DNA from: Nocardioides pini
GTDB lineage: Bacteria > Actinomycetota > Actinomycetes > Propionibacteriales > Nocardioidaceae
NCBI RefSeq assembly: GCF_026712185.1
Contig: NZ_JAPPUX010000002.1
Span: 248,001 to 312,000 of the forward strand
Direction: 5' to 3'
Length of the DNA stretch: 64,000 nucleotides
The position numbers and the translations under genes were made by a program. The notes beneath the pieces were generated by a model. That model saw only the letters and a program-made list of their open reading frames with translations, was not told where the DNA came from and searched no databases. How positions within the stretch are numbered: position 1 is the first letter of the stretch; each line of letters starts with the position of its first letter. Shown here piece by piece: positions 27,328 to 35,603 of this stretch.

Positions 27328-29369
27328 CTGTCGTCGACCTGCCGGTCGGTGCGCGAGGCGACGCGGCCACGGCGCAGGTCGCCCGCGTGCACCCGCACCT
27401 CGTCGCGGCGGCGCTCCTCGGCCATCTGCGAGGACCGCAGCTGGTAGGGCACCGAGATGACCATGACACCGGGGGTGAAGAGCAGGCGTCCCTTGAGCCG
27501 GAGCGCCGTCTGGTTGTGGAGCAGCTGCTCCCACCAGCGCCCGACGACGTACTCGGGGATGTAGACCGCGACGACGCCGCGCGGGCTGGCGCGGCGGATC
27601 TCCTGGGTGTACTCCACGATCGGGCGCACGACCTCGCGGTAGGGCGAGTGGAGCACCTTGAGCGGGATGTCGAGGTGCCGCTCGTCCCACTCCTCCAGCA
27701 GCCGGCTCGTCGCCCCGGCGTCGATGCTGACGTAGATCGCCTCGAGGACGTTGGGTCGGGTCGCCCGGGCGAACGCCAGGGCCCGGAGGGTCGGCTTGTG
27801 GAGCTTGGACGCCAGCACGATCGCGTGGACCCGGGTCGGCATCACCTTGTCCTGCTCGTCCGCCGCGAGCTCGAGCTCGACGCGCGCGTAGTGGCGTCCG
27901 ATGGCCTGCATGAGGAGGAAGAAGAAGCCCATCGCCAGGATCGTGATCCACGCGCCGGCGAGGAACTTGGTCATCAGCACGATCGCCAGGACGACCGCGG
28001 TCATCCCGAGGCCGAAGGTGTTGATGGCCCGCGAGCGCATCATCCGCCGGCGTACGGCCGGGTCCTGCTCCGTGCGCAGGTGGCGGGTCCAGTGGCGGAT
28101 CATGCCGAGCTGGCTGAGGTTGAAGGAGACGAAGACGCCGACGATGTAGAGCTGGATGAGCTTGGTCGTCTCGGCGTCGAAGATCCAGATCAGCAGGATC
28201 GACATGGCCGCCAGGAACACGATGCCGTTGCTGTAGGCGAGCCGGTCGCCGCGCGAGCCGAGCGAGCGGGGCGCCAGGCCGTCCTGGGCGAGGATCGAGC
28301 CGAGGACCGGGAAGCCGTTGAACGCCGTGTTGGCCGCCAGCACGAGGATGATGCCCGTGACGGTGAGCACGAAGTAGAAGCCGGGCGGGAACTGGTCGAA
28401 CACCCCGGCCGCGATCTGCGCGATCACCGGGTGCTGCTCGTAGCCCTCGGGAAGCGCATCGCCGGTCGCCGTCCGCAACCGGTCGAGCTCGTGCGGGTCG
28501 ACGTACTTGATGGCCATCTGGTTCGCCAGCACGATGACGCTCATCATCATCGAGATCGCGATCAGGCCGAGCAGCAGCAGCGTGGACGCCGCGTTGCGGC
28601 TCTTGGGCTTGCGGAAGGCGGGCACGCCGTTGCTGATCGCCTCGACGCCGGTGAGCGCCGCACACCCGGAGGAGAACGCCCGCGCCAGCAGGAACATCAG
28701 GCCGATCTGGGTGAGCGGCTCCCCCCACCCGGGCTGGGGAACGATGGTGAGGTGGGCGCTCTCCGCCTCGGGCAGGTCGCCCGCGAGCAGACGCATCAGC
28801 CCGTAGGCGCACATGCCGAGGATCGCGACCATGAAGAGGTAGGTCGGCACGGCGAAGAACGAGCCGGACTCCCGCACCCCGCGCAGGTTCATCGCCGTCA
28901 GCAGGACGACCGCGACGACCGCGACGGTCGCCTCGTGGCCGATCAGCCCGTTGATCGCCCCGGCGGCGTACTGCGCGGCCGACGAGATCGACACCGCCAC
29001 GGTGAGCACGTAGTCGACGAGCAGGGCGCTCGCCACCGTCACGCCGGCGTTGCGGCCGAGGTTGACGGTCGCGACCTCGTAGTCGCCGCCACCCGAGGGG
29101 TAGGCGTGCACGGTCTGGCGGTAGCTGGCCACCACGGTGAGCATCACGACAGCGACGGCGATGCCGATCTTCCAGGACCAGACGTAGGTCGAGGCGCCCG
29201 CCACTGCCAGCATGATGAAGATCTCGTCCGGGGCGTACGCCACCGAGGACAGCGCGTCGCTGGCGAACACCGGCAGCGCGATCCGCTTCGGGAGGAGTGT
29301 CTCCCCCAGCTGGCTGCTGCGGAGCTTGCGGCCCAGCAGGATCCGCTTGGACACGTCACTGACACTCAC
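27324..29369 (-). CDS. APC-superfamily permease, KimA/YdaO-like (candidate potassium importer)
   Basis: 681 aa, GTG start. About 12 transmembrane helices (residues 20-480), beginning LPKRIALPVFASDALSSVAY, and a hydrophilic C-terminal domain (about 500-681) containing VHAIVLASKLHKPTLRALAF and VAVYIPEYVVGRWWEQLL. The size, the DALSSVAYAPDE motif and the cytosolic tail match the KimA (YdaO) group of K+ importers better than ordinary amino-acid permeases. Divergent from two TrkA-type genes, which would regulate it; no TrkH/G channel is present. The potassium role is inferred; the substrate could be an amino acid. Confidence 0.88.
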   Translation of the reverse strand: MSVSDVSKRILLGRKLRSSQLGETLLPKRIALPVFASDALSSVAYAPDEIFIMLAVAGASTYVWSWKIGIAVAVVMLTVVASYRQTVHAYPSGGGDYEVATVNLGRNAGVTVASALLVDYVLTVAVSISSAAQYAAGAINGLIGHEATVAVVAVVLLTAMNLRGVRESGSFFAVPTYLFMVAILGMCAYGLMRLLAGDLPEAESAHLTIVPQPGWGEPLTQIGLMFLLARAFSSGCAALTGVEAISNGVPAFRKPKSRNAASTLLLLGLIAISMMMSVIVLANQMAIKYVDPHELDRLRTATGDALPEGYEQHPVIAQIAAGVFDQFPPGFYFVLTVTGIILVLAANTAFNGFPVLGSILAQDGLAPRSLGSRGDRLAYSNGIVFLAAMSILLIWIFDAETTKLIQLYIVGVFVSFNLSQLGMIRHWTRHLRTEQDPAVRRRMMRSRAINTFGLGMTAVVLAIVLMTKFLAGAWITILAMGFFFLLMQAIGRHYARVELELAADEQDKVMPTRVHAIVLASKLHKPTLRALAFARATRPNVLEAIYVSIDAGATSRLLEEWDERHLDIPLKVLHSPYREVVRPIVEYTQEIRRASPRGVVAVYIPEYVVGRWWEQLLHNQTALRLKGRLLFTPGVMVISVPYQLRSSQMAEERRRDEVRVHAGDLRRGRVASRTDRQVDDR

Positions 29370-29424
29370 GGGCGCGAGCCTAGACCCGCAGCGGCCGGGA
29401 TCCCCGCTGGGATACGGTTCGGGC

Positions 29425-30087
29425 GTGCACGTCGTGATCATGGGTTGTGGCCGCGTCGGTTCGACGCTTGCCCGTAGCCTCGAGGACCGCAACCACACCG
29501 TGTCCGTCATCGACAGCGAGCCCGATGCGTTCCGGCGCCTCGGCCCGGAGTTCAACGGCGACAAGGTCACGGGCTACGGCTTCGACCAGCAGGTGCTGGA
29601 GAAGGCCGGGATCCGCCGCGCCGATGCCTTCGCCGCGGTCTCGAGCGGTGACAACTCCAACATCATCGCGGCGCGGGTGGCCCGGGAGACCTTCGGCCTC
29701 CAGCAGGTCGTGGCCCGCATCTACGACCCCGGTCGCGCCGAGGTCTACCAGCGCCTCGGCATCACCACGGTGGCGACGGTGAAGTGGACCGCCGACCAGA
29801 TCCTGCGTCGCATCCTGCCGGCCGGCGCCGAGCCCGACTTCCGCGACCCGTCAGGCACGATCCGCGTCGACCACATCCCCGTCCCGGAGTCCTGGATCGG
29901 CAACCGGACCGTGGAGTTCCAGATGCAGTCGCGCAGCCGGATCGCCTGGATCGACCGGCTCGGCGAGGGCATGCTGCCCACGCGCGAGACGGTCCTGCAG
30001 GAGGGCGACATGCTGCACATCGTCATCCGCGAGGAGAACGCCGCCCACGCCTACGCCGTGCTCGAGTCCGGGCCGGACGACGACTGA
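29425..30087 (+). CDS. ceoB: TrkA-family potassium uptake regulatory protein (RCK), first subunit
   Basis: 220 aa, GTG start. RCK/KTN N-terminal Rossmann domain: VHVVIMGCGRVGSTLARSLE gives the G-x-G-x-x-G NAD(H)/ATP site, VIDSEPDAFRRL the acidic strand end, and AVSSGDNSNIIAARVARETF the ligand loop. TrkA_C domain follows (about 135-215). Binds nucleotide and gates a membrane K+ transporter from the cytoplasm. 12 nt before a second TrkA gene, so a hetero-pair is likely. The symbol follows the mycobacterial ceoB/ceoC names. Confidence 0.9.
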   Translation: MHVVIMGCGRVGSTLARSLEDRNHTVSVIDSEPDAFRRLGPEFNGDKVTGYGFDQQVLEKAGIRRADAFAAVSSGDNSNIIAARVARETFGLQQVVARIYDPGRAEVYQRLGITTVATVKWTADQILRRILPAGAEPDFRDPSGTIRVDHIPVPESWIGNRTVEFQMQSRSRIAWIDRLGEGMLPTRETVLQEGDMLHIVIREENAAHAYAVLESGPDDD

Positions 30088-30099
30088 AGGAACTGACAC

Positions 30100-30771
30100 A
30101 TGCGCGTCGCCATCGCCGGAGCCGGAGCCGTGGGTCGATCCATCGCCCGCGAGCTGATCGAGAACGGTCACCAGATCCTGCTCATCGACAAGAGCCCGTC
30201 GGCGATCCGTCCCGAGCGGGTGCCCAACGCCGAGTGGCTGCTCGCCGACTCCTGCGAGCTGTCCTCCCTGGCCGAGGCCCAGCTCGGCAAGTGCGACGTG
30301 GTCATCGCCGCGACCGGTGACGACAAGGCCAACCTGGTCACCTCGCTGCTGGCGAAGACCGAGTTCGGCGTCCCGCGCACCGTCGGTCGGGTCAACCACC
30401 CCAACAACGAGTGGCTCTTCACCGAGGCCTGGGGTGTCGACGTCAACGTCTCCACCCCTCGCATCATGTCCGCGCTCGTGGAGGAGGCCGTGTCGATCGG
30501 CGACCTCGTGCGCCTGTTCACGTTCCGCCAGGGCAACGCCAACCTGGTCGAGCTGACCCTGTCGGCGGACTCCCCCTACGTCGGCACGCCCGCCGGTCTG
30601 GTGCCGTTCCCGGACAACTGCGCCCTGGTCACGATCCTGCGCGACGGGCAGGTCTACACCCCCGAGGCCGAGCAGCCGCTCGAGTCCGGCGACGAGCTGC
30701 TGTTCGTCGTGCCGGCCGAGGTGGAGTCCGAGCTCGAGCACCTGCTCTCCCCCGGCCACCACCCGGGCTGA
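30100..30771 (+). CDS. ceoC: TrkA-family potassium uptake regulatory protein (RCK), second subunit
   Basis: 223 aa. N-terminal RCK Rossmann motif (MRVAIAGAGAVGRSIARELI) with acidic end LLIDKSPSA, then CDVVIAATGDDKANLVTSLL, and a C-terminal TrkA_C domain (about 140-220, VELTLSADSPYVGTPAG). Second gene of the tandem pair; AAGGA lies before its ATG. Acts in the cytoplasm with the first subunit. The nearest transporter is the divergent KimA-like permease. Confidence 0.9.
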   Translation: MRVAIAGAGAVGRSIARELIENGHQILLIDKSPSAIRPERVPNAEWLLADSCELSSLAEAQLGKCDVVIAATGDDKANLVTSLLAKTEFGVPRTVGRVNHPNNEWLFTEAWGVDVNVSTPRIMSALVEEAVSIGDLVRLFTFRQGNANLVELTLSADSPYVGTPAGLVPFPDNCALVTILRDGQVYTPEAEQPLESGDELLFVVPAEVESELEHLLSPGHHPG

Positions 30772-30784
30772 GCCCGGCCGCCAG

Positions 30785-31546
30785 TCAGGCCGGCGCGGCG
30801 TCGGGCTCGACGGGCGTGCGGTTGCGCGAGAGCAGCCAGATCATCGACCCGAGCGCCGCGAGCTGCAGCGGCCAGCCGAGCGCGATCTTGAGCACCCCGA
30901 GGGCGGCGACCGCCGCGTCGGGGTCCATGGAGCCGGAGTTGCCAGCCAGCCAGATGGGCGCCTGGATGACGACACGCAGCACGCACGGCGCGACCAGCAG
31001 CCAGGTGAGGCGGCTGCAGAGCCTCACGACCTGCTTGTCCTTGTGCCACGCGGTCGGGTCGCCGGTGATGCTGCCGACCATGAAGCCGACCAGTGGCCAT
31101 CCGATCAGGCACGTGAACGCCAGCACGACGGCGTACCCGCCGTTGTAGAGCAGCCCCGGCAGGAAGTAGGCCAGCGCCTGCTCCTGCTCCGACCCGCCGG
31201 ACTGCGCGGAGCGGTGGACGAAGTACCAGCCGATGCCGATGCCGAACAGCGCGTTGAGGACGAACTGGACGGTCGAGCGCTGCACCAGCCGCACGAGCAG
31301 CAGCACCAGCGCGGCGCCGATGCTCACCGTCAGCGCCAGGTCGAGGTCGCTGGCCGTCAGCCAGGTGATGGTGAACAGGAGGGTGGGCACGGCGGCCTCG
31401 GCCATCCCGCGTCGGCCGCCGAGCGCCTTGGCGAGCTGGGCGCGGACCACGGCCTCGACCGTGTCGGTCGAGGGGGTGGCCGCCGCGGGCGGGCTCGCGG
31501 GCTGGCTCGCCGGATGGCTCGCGGGCTGGTGGGTCGGGTCGGTCAC
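30785..31546 (-). CDS. DUF3159 membrane protein
   Basis: 253 aa, GTG start overlapping the OB-fold gene stop. The first about 30 residues are a low-complexity HQPASHPASQPASPPAAA stretch. About six transmembrane segments follow (residues 55-240) with WPLVGFMVGSITGDPTAWHK and the LLWLL-type C-terminus typical of DUF3159. No catalytic motif; role unknown. In mycobacteria and Streptomyces the same order DUF3159 - OB-fold - DUF3710 - dut recurs, suggesting a functional or expression link. Confidence 0.87.
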   Translation of the reverse strand: MTDPTHQPASHPASQPASPPAAATPSTDTVEAVVRAQLAKALGGRRGMAEAAVPTLLFTITWLTASDLDLALTVSIGAALVLLLVRLVQRSTVQFVLNALFGIGIGWYFVHRSAQSGGSEQEQALAYFLPGLLYNGGYAVVLAFTCLIGWPLVGFMVGSITGDPTAWHKDKQVVRLCSRLTWLLVAPCVLRVVIQAPIWLAGNSGSMDPDAAVAALGVLKIALGWPLQLAALGSMIWLLSRNRTPVEPDAAPA

Positions 31547-31905
31547 GGGCGCAGCTCGTATCGCGGGTTGAACATGATCGGTACGCCGCCCTGGCGCCCG
31601 ATGCAGCCGGCGACGGTCACCGACCGGCCGGGGTCGACCCCGGTGATGCGACGGCGGCCCAGCCACACCACGGTGATGACCCCGGAGCCGTCGTCGAGCT
31701 CGGCCTCGAGGGCCGGCACGCCGCCTCGCGGGCGGAGCGTGACGGTGCGCAGGACGCCGTTCACGACGACGTGCTCGCGCTCGGGGGCGTCGGCGATGGC
31801 GATCGCCTCGGTGCTCGTGTGCGACTGGCGCAGCTCGCGCTGGTGGGCCTCGGAGCTGTCGGCCCAGCGGGAGAGCGCCTGGCGCAGCCGGCTCTTCTCG
31901 GCCAT
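31543..31905 (-). CDS. OB-fold nucleic-acid-binding protein
   Basis: 120 aa. One OB-fold domain, as in RecG wedge or ssDNA-binding proteins: HVVVNGVLRTVTLRPRGG, LEAELDDGSGVITVVWLGRR, GVDPGRSVTVAGCIGR, IMFNPRYEL. Fits the small actinobacterial OB proteins like Rv2694c. A nucleic-acid-binding role is inferred from the fold alone. Overlaps the DUF3159 gene by 4 nt and follows DUF3710 by 4 nt, so it is within one transcript. Confidence 0.85.
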   Translation of the reverse strand: MAEKSRLRQALSRWADSSEAHQRELRQSHTSTEAIAIADAPEREHVVVNGVLRTVTLRPRGGVPALEAELDDGSGVITVVWLGRRRITGVDPGRSVTVAGCIGRQGGVPIMFNPRYELRP

Positions 31906-31909
31906 CGGG

Positions 31910-32545
31910 TCACCTCACCCGGCGGGCGTCGTCCGGCAGCGTGACGGGCAGCGGCTCGCCCACCGGCATCGCCTGGTCGCCGCGGCGGACGACGATCTGG
32001 GCGAGCGCGTCCTCCCAGTCGGGCGCGGAGTCCGGCTCGACGGCCGGGCGGCCGAGGAAGGACGCGCGCAGCATCCACCGGTCGCCGTTCACGCCGATGA
32101 TGCGCGACGGCTGGGTCGCGGTCGTGCCGTCGGGGCGGCGGATCGGCATCTGGCACACCAGCTCGGTGCCCCAGCGCCCCTCGCGCTCGGTGGCCTGGCC
32201 GCCGCGCCGCGCCATGTCCTCCGCGATCTGCGGTCGGACCTCGGACCACAGGTCGCCGTTGCGGGGGGCAGCGAAGGCCTGGAATTCGCAGGCGCCGTCG
32301 GAGCCGGCCAGCATGACCGCGCGGACCTGCCCGCTCTGCTCGTCGACCTGCAGCCGCAGCTCGCGGTCGGCGATGGGGGGCACGAGCACGGAGCCGAGGT
32401 CGGCGCGGTCGATGCCGTCCCCCTCGACCTCGGTCACGTCGAACGGGCCGGTGCCCGCAGCCGGGCCGGCGGTGGCGTCCGCGGCGTCCTCCGCGGGGGT
32501 GTCCGCGTTCACCGGGGTCGTGTCTGCCTTGCGGCGGAACTTCAC
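31910..32545 (-). CDS. DUF3710 protein
   Basis: 211 aa. Acidic, disordered N-terminus (MKFRRKADTTPVNADTPAED) followed by a beta-rich core: DLGSVLVPPIADRELRLQVD, AVMLAGSDGACEFQAFAAPR, WGTELVCQMPIRRPDG, GVNGDRWMLRASFLGRP. This pattern is characteristic of DUF3710 in actinobacteria, always beside dut. Function unknown. Starts 43 nt after the dut stop on the same strand and is likely co-transcribed. Confidence 0.87.
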   Translation of the reverse strand: MKFRRKADTTPVNADTPAEDAADATAGPAAGTGPFDVTEVEGDGIDRADLGSVLVPPIADRELRLQVDEQSGQVRAVMLAGSDGACEFQAFAAPRNGDLWSEVRPQIAEDMARRGGQATEREGRWGTELVCQMPIRRPDGTTATQPSRIIGVNGDRWMLRASFLGRPAVEPDSAPDWEDALAQIVVRRGDQAMPVGEPLPVTLPDDARRVR

Positions 32546-32588
32546 GTCAGCACTCCTTCGATCAGCGCTCGTCCGAGCGCGGTCCGGC

Positions 32589-33095
32589 TCAAGGACGCGA
32601 ACCGGTACCTGTAGAACCGTAGCCCCCGTCGCCCCGGACGGACTCGGGCAGCACCCCCACCTCGACGAACCGCGCCCGCTCGAAGCGCTGGATCACCAGC
32701 TGCGCGATCCGGTCGCCGCGGCTGAGGGCGACCGGCTCGACCGGGTCGTGGTTGATGAGCAGCACCTTGACCTCGCCGCGGTAGCCCGCGTCGATCGTGC
32801 CCGGGGTGTTGACGATCGACAGGCCGTGCCGGGCCGCGAGCCCCGAGCGCGGGTGGACGAGCGCGACGTACCCGTCCGGCAGCGCGAGGCCGATGCCGGT
32901 GGGGACGAGGGCCCGCTCACCCGGCGCGAGGTGCACGTCGACGGTGGTGTGGAGGTCGGCCCCGGCGTCGCCCGGGTGCGCGTACGACGGCAGCGGCAGG
33001 TCCGGGTCGAGGCGGACGACGGCGACGTCCAGGTCGGGTGCGGGACGCCGGGTCTCGTCGGGGGTCGCGTCGGGGGTCGGGTCGTGGTCGGGCAC
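32589..33095 (-). CDS. dut: dUTP diphosphatase
   Basis: 168 aa. Trimeric dUTPase hydrolysing dUTP to dUMP and PPi, limiting uracil in DNA. All five motifs are seen: HPGDAGADL (I), [12 protein letters not shown] (II), [14 protein letters not shown] (III, with the active-site Tyr), [10 protein letters not shown] (IV), and the C-terminal [12 protein letters not shown] (V). The first about 20 residues are extra and Pro/Asp-rich. GTG 33095 was chosen because TAGATT lies 8 nt upstream (leaderless). Confidence 0.95.
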   Translation of the reverse strand: MPDHDPTPDATPDETRRPAPDLDVAVVRLDPDLPLPSYAHPGDAGADLHTTVDVHLAPGERALVPTGIGLALPDGYVALVHPRSGLAARHGLSIVNTPGTIDAGYRGEVKVLLINHDPVEPVALSRGDRIAQLVIQRFERARFVEVGVLPESVRGDGGYGSTGTGSRP

Positions 33096-33103
33096 GAGGA
33101 GTG

Positions 33104-33115
33104 AATCTATAGGCT
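33104..33115. promoter_or_regulatory. Overlapping divergent leaderless -10 boxes of dut and DUF3093
   Basis: On the minus strand TAGATT (33104-33109) is 8 nt before the dut GTG; on the plus strand TAGGCT (33110-33115) is 7 nt before the DUF3093 GTG. The starts are only 27 nt apart, so the two promoters must overlap and probably compete. Confidence 0.45.
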
Positions 33116-33122
33116 CTGCGCC

Positions 33123-33581
33123 GTGGACTACGCCGAACGCCTCACCGTTCCGCTGCGCTGGTGGGTGCAGGGCACGATGTTCGTGGCGTCCCTGTGGCTG
33201 GCCGTCCTGGCCGCCACCCCCGAGGCCGTCGCGTGGTCCCTGACGGCCCTCGCGATGGCGGTGATGGTCGCCCTGTTCGTCGGCTACGGGCGCCCTCGGG
33301 TGTCGGTGGACGGCACCACCTTCCGGGCCGGCCGCGCGCACATCCCGCTGGACCTCGTGGGTGCGGTGACCGTCCTCGACGCGGACGCCGTACGACGCCA
33401 GGCAGGCGTCGACGCCGACGCCCGGGCGTACCTCCTGCTGCGCCCCTACCTCAAGCGCGGCGTCCGGGTGGACATCGCCGACCCCGCCGACCCGACGCCG
33501 TACTGGCTGGTCAGCTCCCGCCGGCCGGACGCGCTCGTCTCAGCCCTGGAGGCGGGGCGGGCGAGCCGAACGGCTGGGTAG
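33123..33581 (+). CDS. DUF3093 membrane protein
   Basis: 152 aa, GTG start, two N-terminal transmembrane helices (about 15-60) with [20 protein letters not shown], then a PH-like cytoplasmic domain: [52 protein letters not shown]. Matches DUF3093, conserved opposite dut in actinobacteria (Rv2698). Role unknown. It is followed after 9 nt by a DUF4235 gene on the same strand. Confidence 0.87.
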   Translation: MDYAERLTVPLRWWVQGTMFVASLWLAVLAATPEAVAWSLTALAMAVMVALFVGYGRPRVSVDGTTFRAGRAHIPLDLVGAVTVLDADAVRRQAGVDADARAYLLLRPYLKRGVRVDIADPADPTPYWLVSSRRPDALVSALEAGRASRTAG

Positions 33582-33590
33582 GGTGCGGAC

Positions 33591-33923
33591 ATGGCTTCTT
33601 CCTCCTCGGACAACTCCAGCAAGGTCTACTCGGCGTTCTCCCTCGTCGCGGCGCTCGGCGCGGCTGCCCTGGTCAAGAAGGGCCTCAACACCTCGTGGCG
33701 CGCGGCCACCGGCAAGAACCCGCCGGCGAACCCCGCCGACCCCGACGTCAGCATCAACGAGGCCGTCCTCTGGGCGGCCGTCAGCGGCACCATGATCGGC
33801 GTGGCGCGCATGCTCGCCAGCCGCCGTGCGGCGCACTACTACGCGAAGTCCACGGGCCACCTCCCCCCGCAGCTGCAGAAGGACGGGCAGGACGCCTCGA
33901 AGGCCCCCGCCGCCCAGTCCTGA
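33591..33923 (+). CDS. DUF4235 membrane protein
   Basis: 110 aa. Two hydrophobic segments: VYSAFSLVAALGAAALV (about 12-30) and AVLWAAVSGTMIGVARML (about 55-75), with SRRAAHYYAKSTGHLPPQ after the second. Typical DUF4235 layout; function unknown. It is 9 nt downstream of DUF3093, so co-transcribed. After its stop the sequence becomes non-coding and repeat-rich. Confidence 0.87.
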   Translation: MASSSSDNSSKVYSAFSLVAALGAAALVKKGLNTSWRAATGKNPPANPADPDVSINEAVLWAAVSGTMIGVARMLASRRAAHYYAKSTGHLPPQLQKDGQDASKAPAAQS

Positions 33924-34022
33924 CGTCTGCCGTCCCGAGCTCGACCGCGCGTCCGGCCACCCCGCCACGGGACCGCGCCCGACTCGCCCACCCCGGCAGC
34001 GCGCCCGGCGGGGGTGGGCGCT

Positions 34023-34051
34023 CACTGGCCAGTGAGTCTCGGCGCGACTCA
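34023..34051. repeat. Palindromic repeat family A, copy 3
   Basis: CACTGGCCAGTGAGTC, 7-nt loop TCGGCGC, then GACTCA; the outer right arm is lost after GACTCA. Confidence 0.8.
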
Positions 34052-34085
34052 ACGTCCTGTCGCCCCGCCGACGCCCGGCCCGCCG

Positions 34086-34116
34086 CTGGCCCGTGAGTCT
34101 CCCACCGACTCAGGCC
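34086..34116. repeat. Palindromic repeat family A, copy 4
   Basis: CTGGCCCGTGAGTC, 7-nt loop TCCCACC, then GACTCAGGCC. The core TGAGTC/GACTCA is intact; the outer arms have diverged and are shortened on the right. Confidence 0.75.
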
Positions 34117-34139
34117 GTGGCGACGCCAGCCGTGCTCGC

Positions 34140-34178
34140 CAGTGGCCCGTGAGTCGCTGAGCGACTCACTGGCCAGTG
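34140..34178. repeat. Palindromic repeat family A, copy 5
   Basis: AGTGGCCCGTGAGTC, 7-nt loop GCTGAGC, GACTCACTGGCCAGT; 13 of 15 arm positions pair. Together with copies 3 and 4 it makes a cluster of three in 156 nt. Confidence 0.8.
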
Positions 34179-34348
34179 CGGGTGGGGGCAGGGGCGCGGC
34201 GGCCGGCCCGCGGGATCGCGGGCCACCAACCGTCCACAACCCCGATCCGTACGCACCCGAGTGCCGAGCTGTGGACGGGCTGTCGTGGCTGTCGGCCCCG
34301 GGGCGTTTGCTCGTCGTACGACGACGGGCGAGGCCAGGAGGACGGCAC

Positions 34349-34968
34349 ATGAGCGGTACGACGACGGTGGTCAGGACGTCGGGCCTGACCGACGACGAGC
34401 TCGACTGGCTCCACATGGGACCGTTCGACGGCGGCGTGGGGGGACTCGTCCGGCGGGTCCGACGCATCCTCGACGTGTCGCAGCGGGGGCTGGCCGAGCT
34501 GCTCGGGGTGTCCCAGTCGGCCGTGGCACGCTGGGAGACCGAGCGCACCAGTCCGAGGGTCAGCGTGCTGCAGCAGATGCTGCGGCTGCGGGGGTCGTGG
34601 TCGCCCTCCACGACGAGGAGTCGGGCGAGCGCGTCGAGCCGATGCGCGCCGACGGCGCCCGCCGGCGCAACGGGAGCCGCTACCCCGCCCACGTGGACCT
34701 GAGAGTGACCGGGTGGTGGGTTCCGCGGGCGTTCCGGCGGATGACGAGCATCGACTACTTCACCAGCCGCAACCGCTCCCGGCGGCTGGGCGTCCCGTCG
34801 GTCCGCTACCGGACGTCCCGGCACGTGAAGCGGATCGAGCGGATGCTCCACGGGACGCCCGTCGACCACCCGTCGCTCCGCCAGCTGAGGGCGGAGGCCG
34901 AGCACCTCCAGGAGCTGCGCGACGCACGTCGACCGGGGCACGGTGGACCTCCCCGGCACGCGGCCTGA
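34349..34968 (+). pseudogene. Helix-turn-helix (XRE-type) regulator gene with a -1 frame disruption
   Basis: ATG 34349 has AGGAGG 7-8 nt upstream. The first about 82 codons encode MSGTTTVVRTSG, then an XRE helix-turn-helix (RVRRILDVSQRGLAELLGVS, then QSAVARWETERTSPRVSVLQ). At the G-run 34590-34594 that frame turns into low-complexity sequence and stops at 34702, while the -1 frame continues with VVALHDEESGERVEPMRADG, HVDLRVTGWWVPRAFRRMTS and SIDYFTSRNRSRRLGVPSVR to a stop at 34968. One extra G would restore a single ORF of about 206 codons. It may be a decayed gene, a sequencing error, or a slippage site. Confidence 0.72.
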
Positions 34969-35042
34969 CCCAGGACCACCGGGCGGCAGATCCCCCGAAC
35001 CCAGAGCCAGCCGGACAGCTGGCCAGCCGGCCCAGCGGGGCA

Positions 35043-35092
35043 CACACGACGAAGCGCCCGCCCTCACGGGGAGGGACGGGCGCTGTCGTGTG
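35043..35092. terminator. Strong hairpin between convergent genes
   Basis: Outer arms CACACGAC / GTCGTGTG and inner arms AGCGCCCG / CGGGCGCT around a CTCACGGGGAGGG loop. It lies between the frameshifted regulator (+) and the DUF4193 gene (-) and looks like a bidirectional intrinsic terminator, though without a U-tract. Confidence 0.7.
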
Positions 35093-35112
35093 CGGTGAGT
35101 CGGGTGCCGGGC

Positions 35113-35403
35113 TCAGATGCAGTCGCGGCAGATGAGGTTCTTCTCGTCGGCCAGCTGCGACCGGTGATGCACCAGGAAGCAGCTCATGCAGGTGAACTCG
35201 TCGTCCTGACGAGGCATGACCTCGACGGCGAGCTCCTCGTGCGAGAGGTCGGCACCCGGGAGCTCGAAGGACTCGGCGGCCTCGGTCTCGTCCTCGTCGA
35301 CCTTGCCGGAGTTCTTGTCGTGACGTCGGGCCTTGAGCTCCTCGATGCTCTCCTCGCTCTGGTCCTCCTCGGACTTGCGTGGTGCGTCGTAGTCGGTGGC
35401 CAT
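35113..35403 (-). CDS. DUF4193 protein with a zinc-ribbon-like Cys motif
   Basis: 96 aa. The N-terminal half is highly charged (SEEDQSEESIEELKARRHDK). The C-terminal half has two CxxC pairs, CMSCFLVHHRSQL and LICRDCI, likely binding zinc. DUF4193, near universal in actinobacteria (Rv2699c). Function unknown; a nucleic-acid or ribosome-linked role would fit a zinc ribbon but is not shown. The ATG is preceded by a GGGAGAGGG purine tract. Transcribed alone after 200 nt of leader. Confidence 0.87.
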   Translation of the reverse strand: MATDYDAPRKSEEDQSEESIEELKARRHDKNSGKVDEDETEAAESFELPGADLSHEELAVEVMPRQDDEFTCMSCFLVHHRSQLADEKNLICRDCI

Positions 35404-35603
35404 CGGTTCCCTCTCCCATGCTGTGGACCCGTTCCGCCGGATCGCGGCGGGACGTCCCAGTTGTGCGCGTCGTCGGCGCCAGATTGTGCACCATGAACCG
35501 GTTCCGTGGTGAGCCGGTCCGCAACGTGTCGCCTGAACAGTGGGCGACGTCTCGGTATTCCCACCTCGGCGGGCGTCCCCGGCCCACCCGGACGCCGGAG
35601 CTG

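Larger units (their letters stand above)
33924..34348. other. 425-nt intergenic region with three family A palindromes
   Basis: The longest gene-free stretch in the window. It holds three palindromic repeats of family A (34023-34051, 34086-34116, 34140-34178) and, near its end, the upstream region of a frameshifted helix-turn-helix gene with AGGAGG about 7 nt before its ATG. No convincing ORF, tRNA or promoter with two good hexamers was seen. Confidence 0.7.

Noticed and set aside
34142..34348. Upstream extension of the frameshifted regulator from ATG 34142
   Set aside because: It would translate a family A palindrome and low-complexity sequence; ATG 34349 has a strong AGGAGG and precedes the conserved domain.
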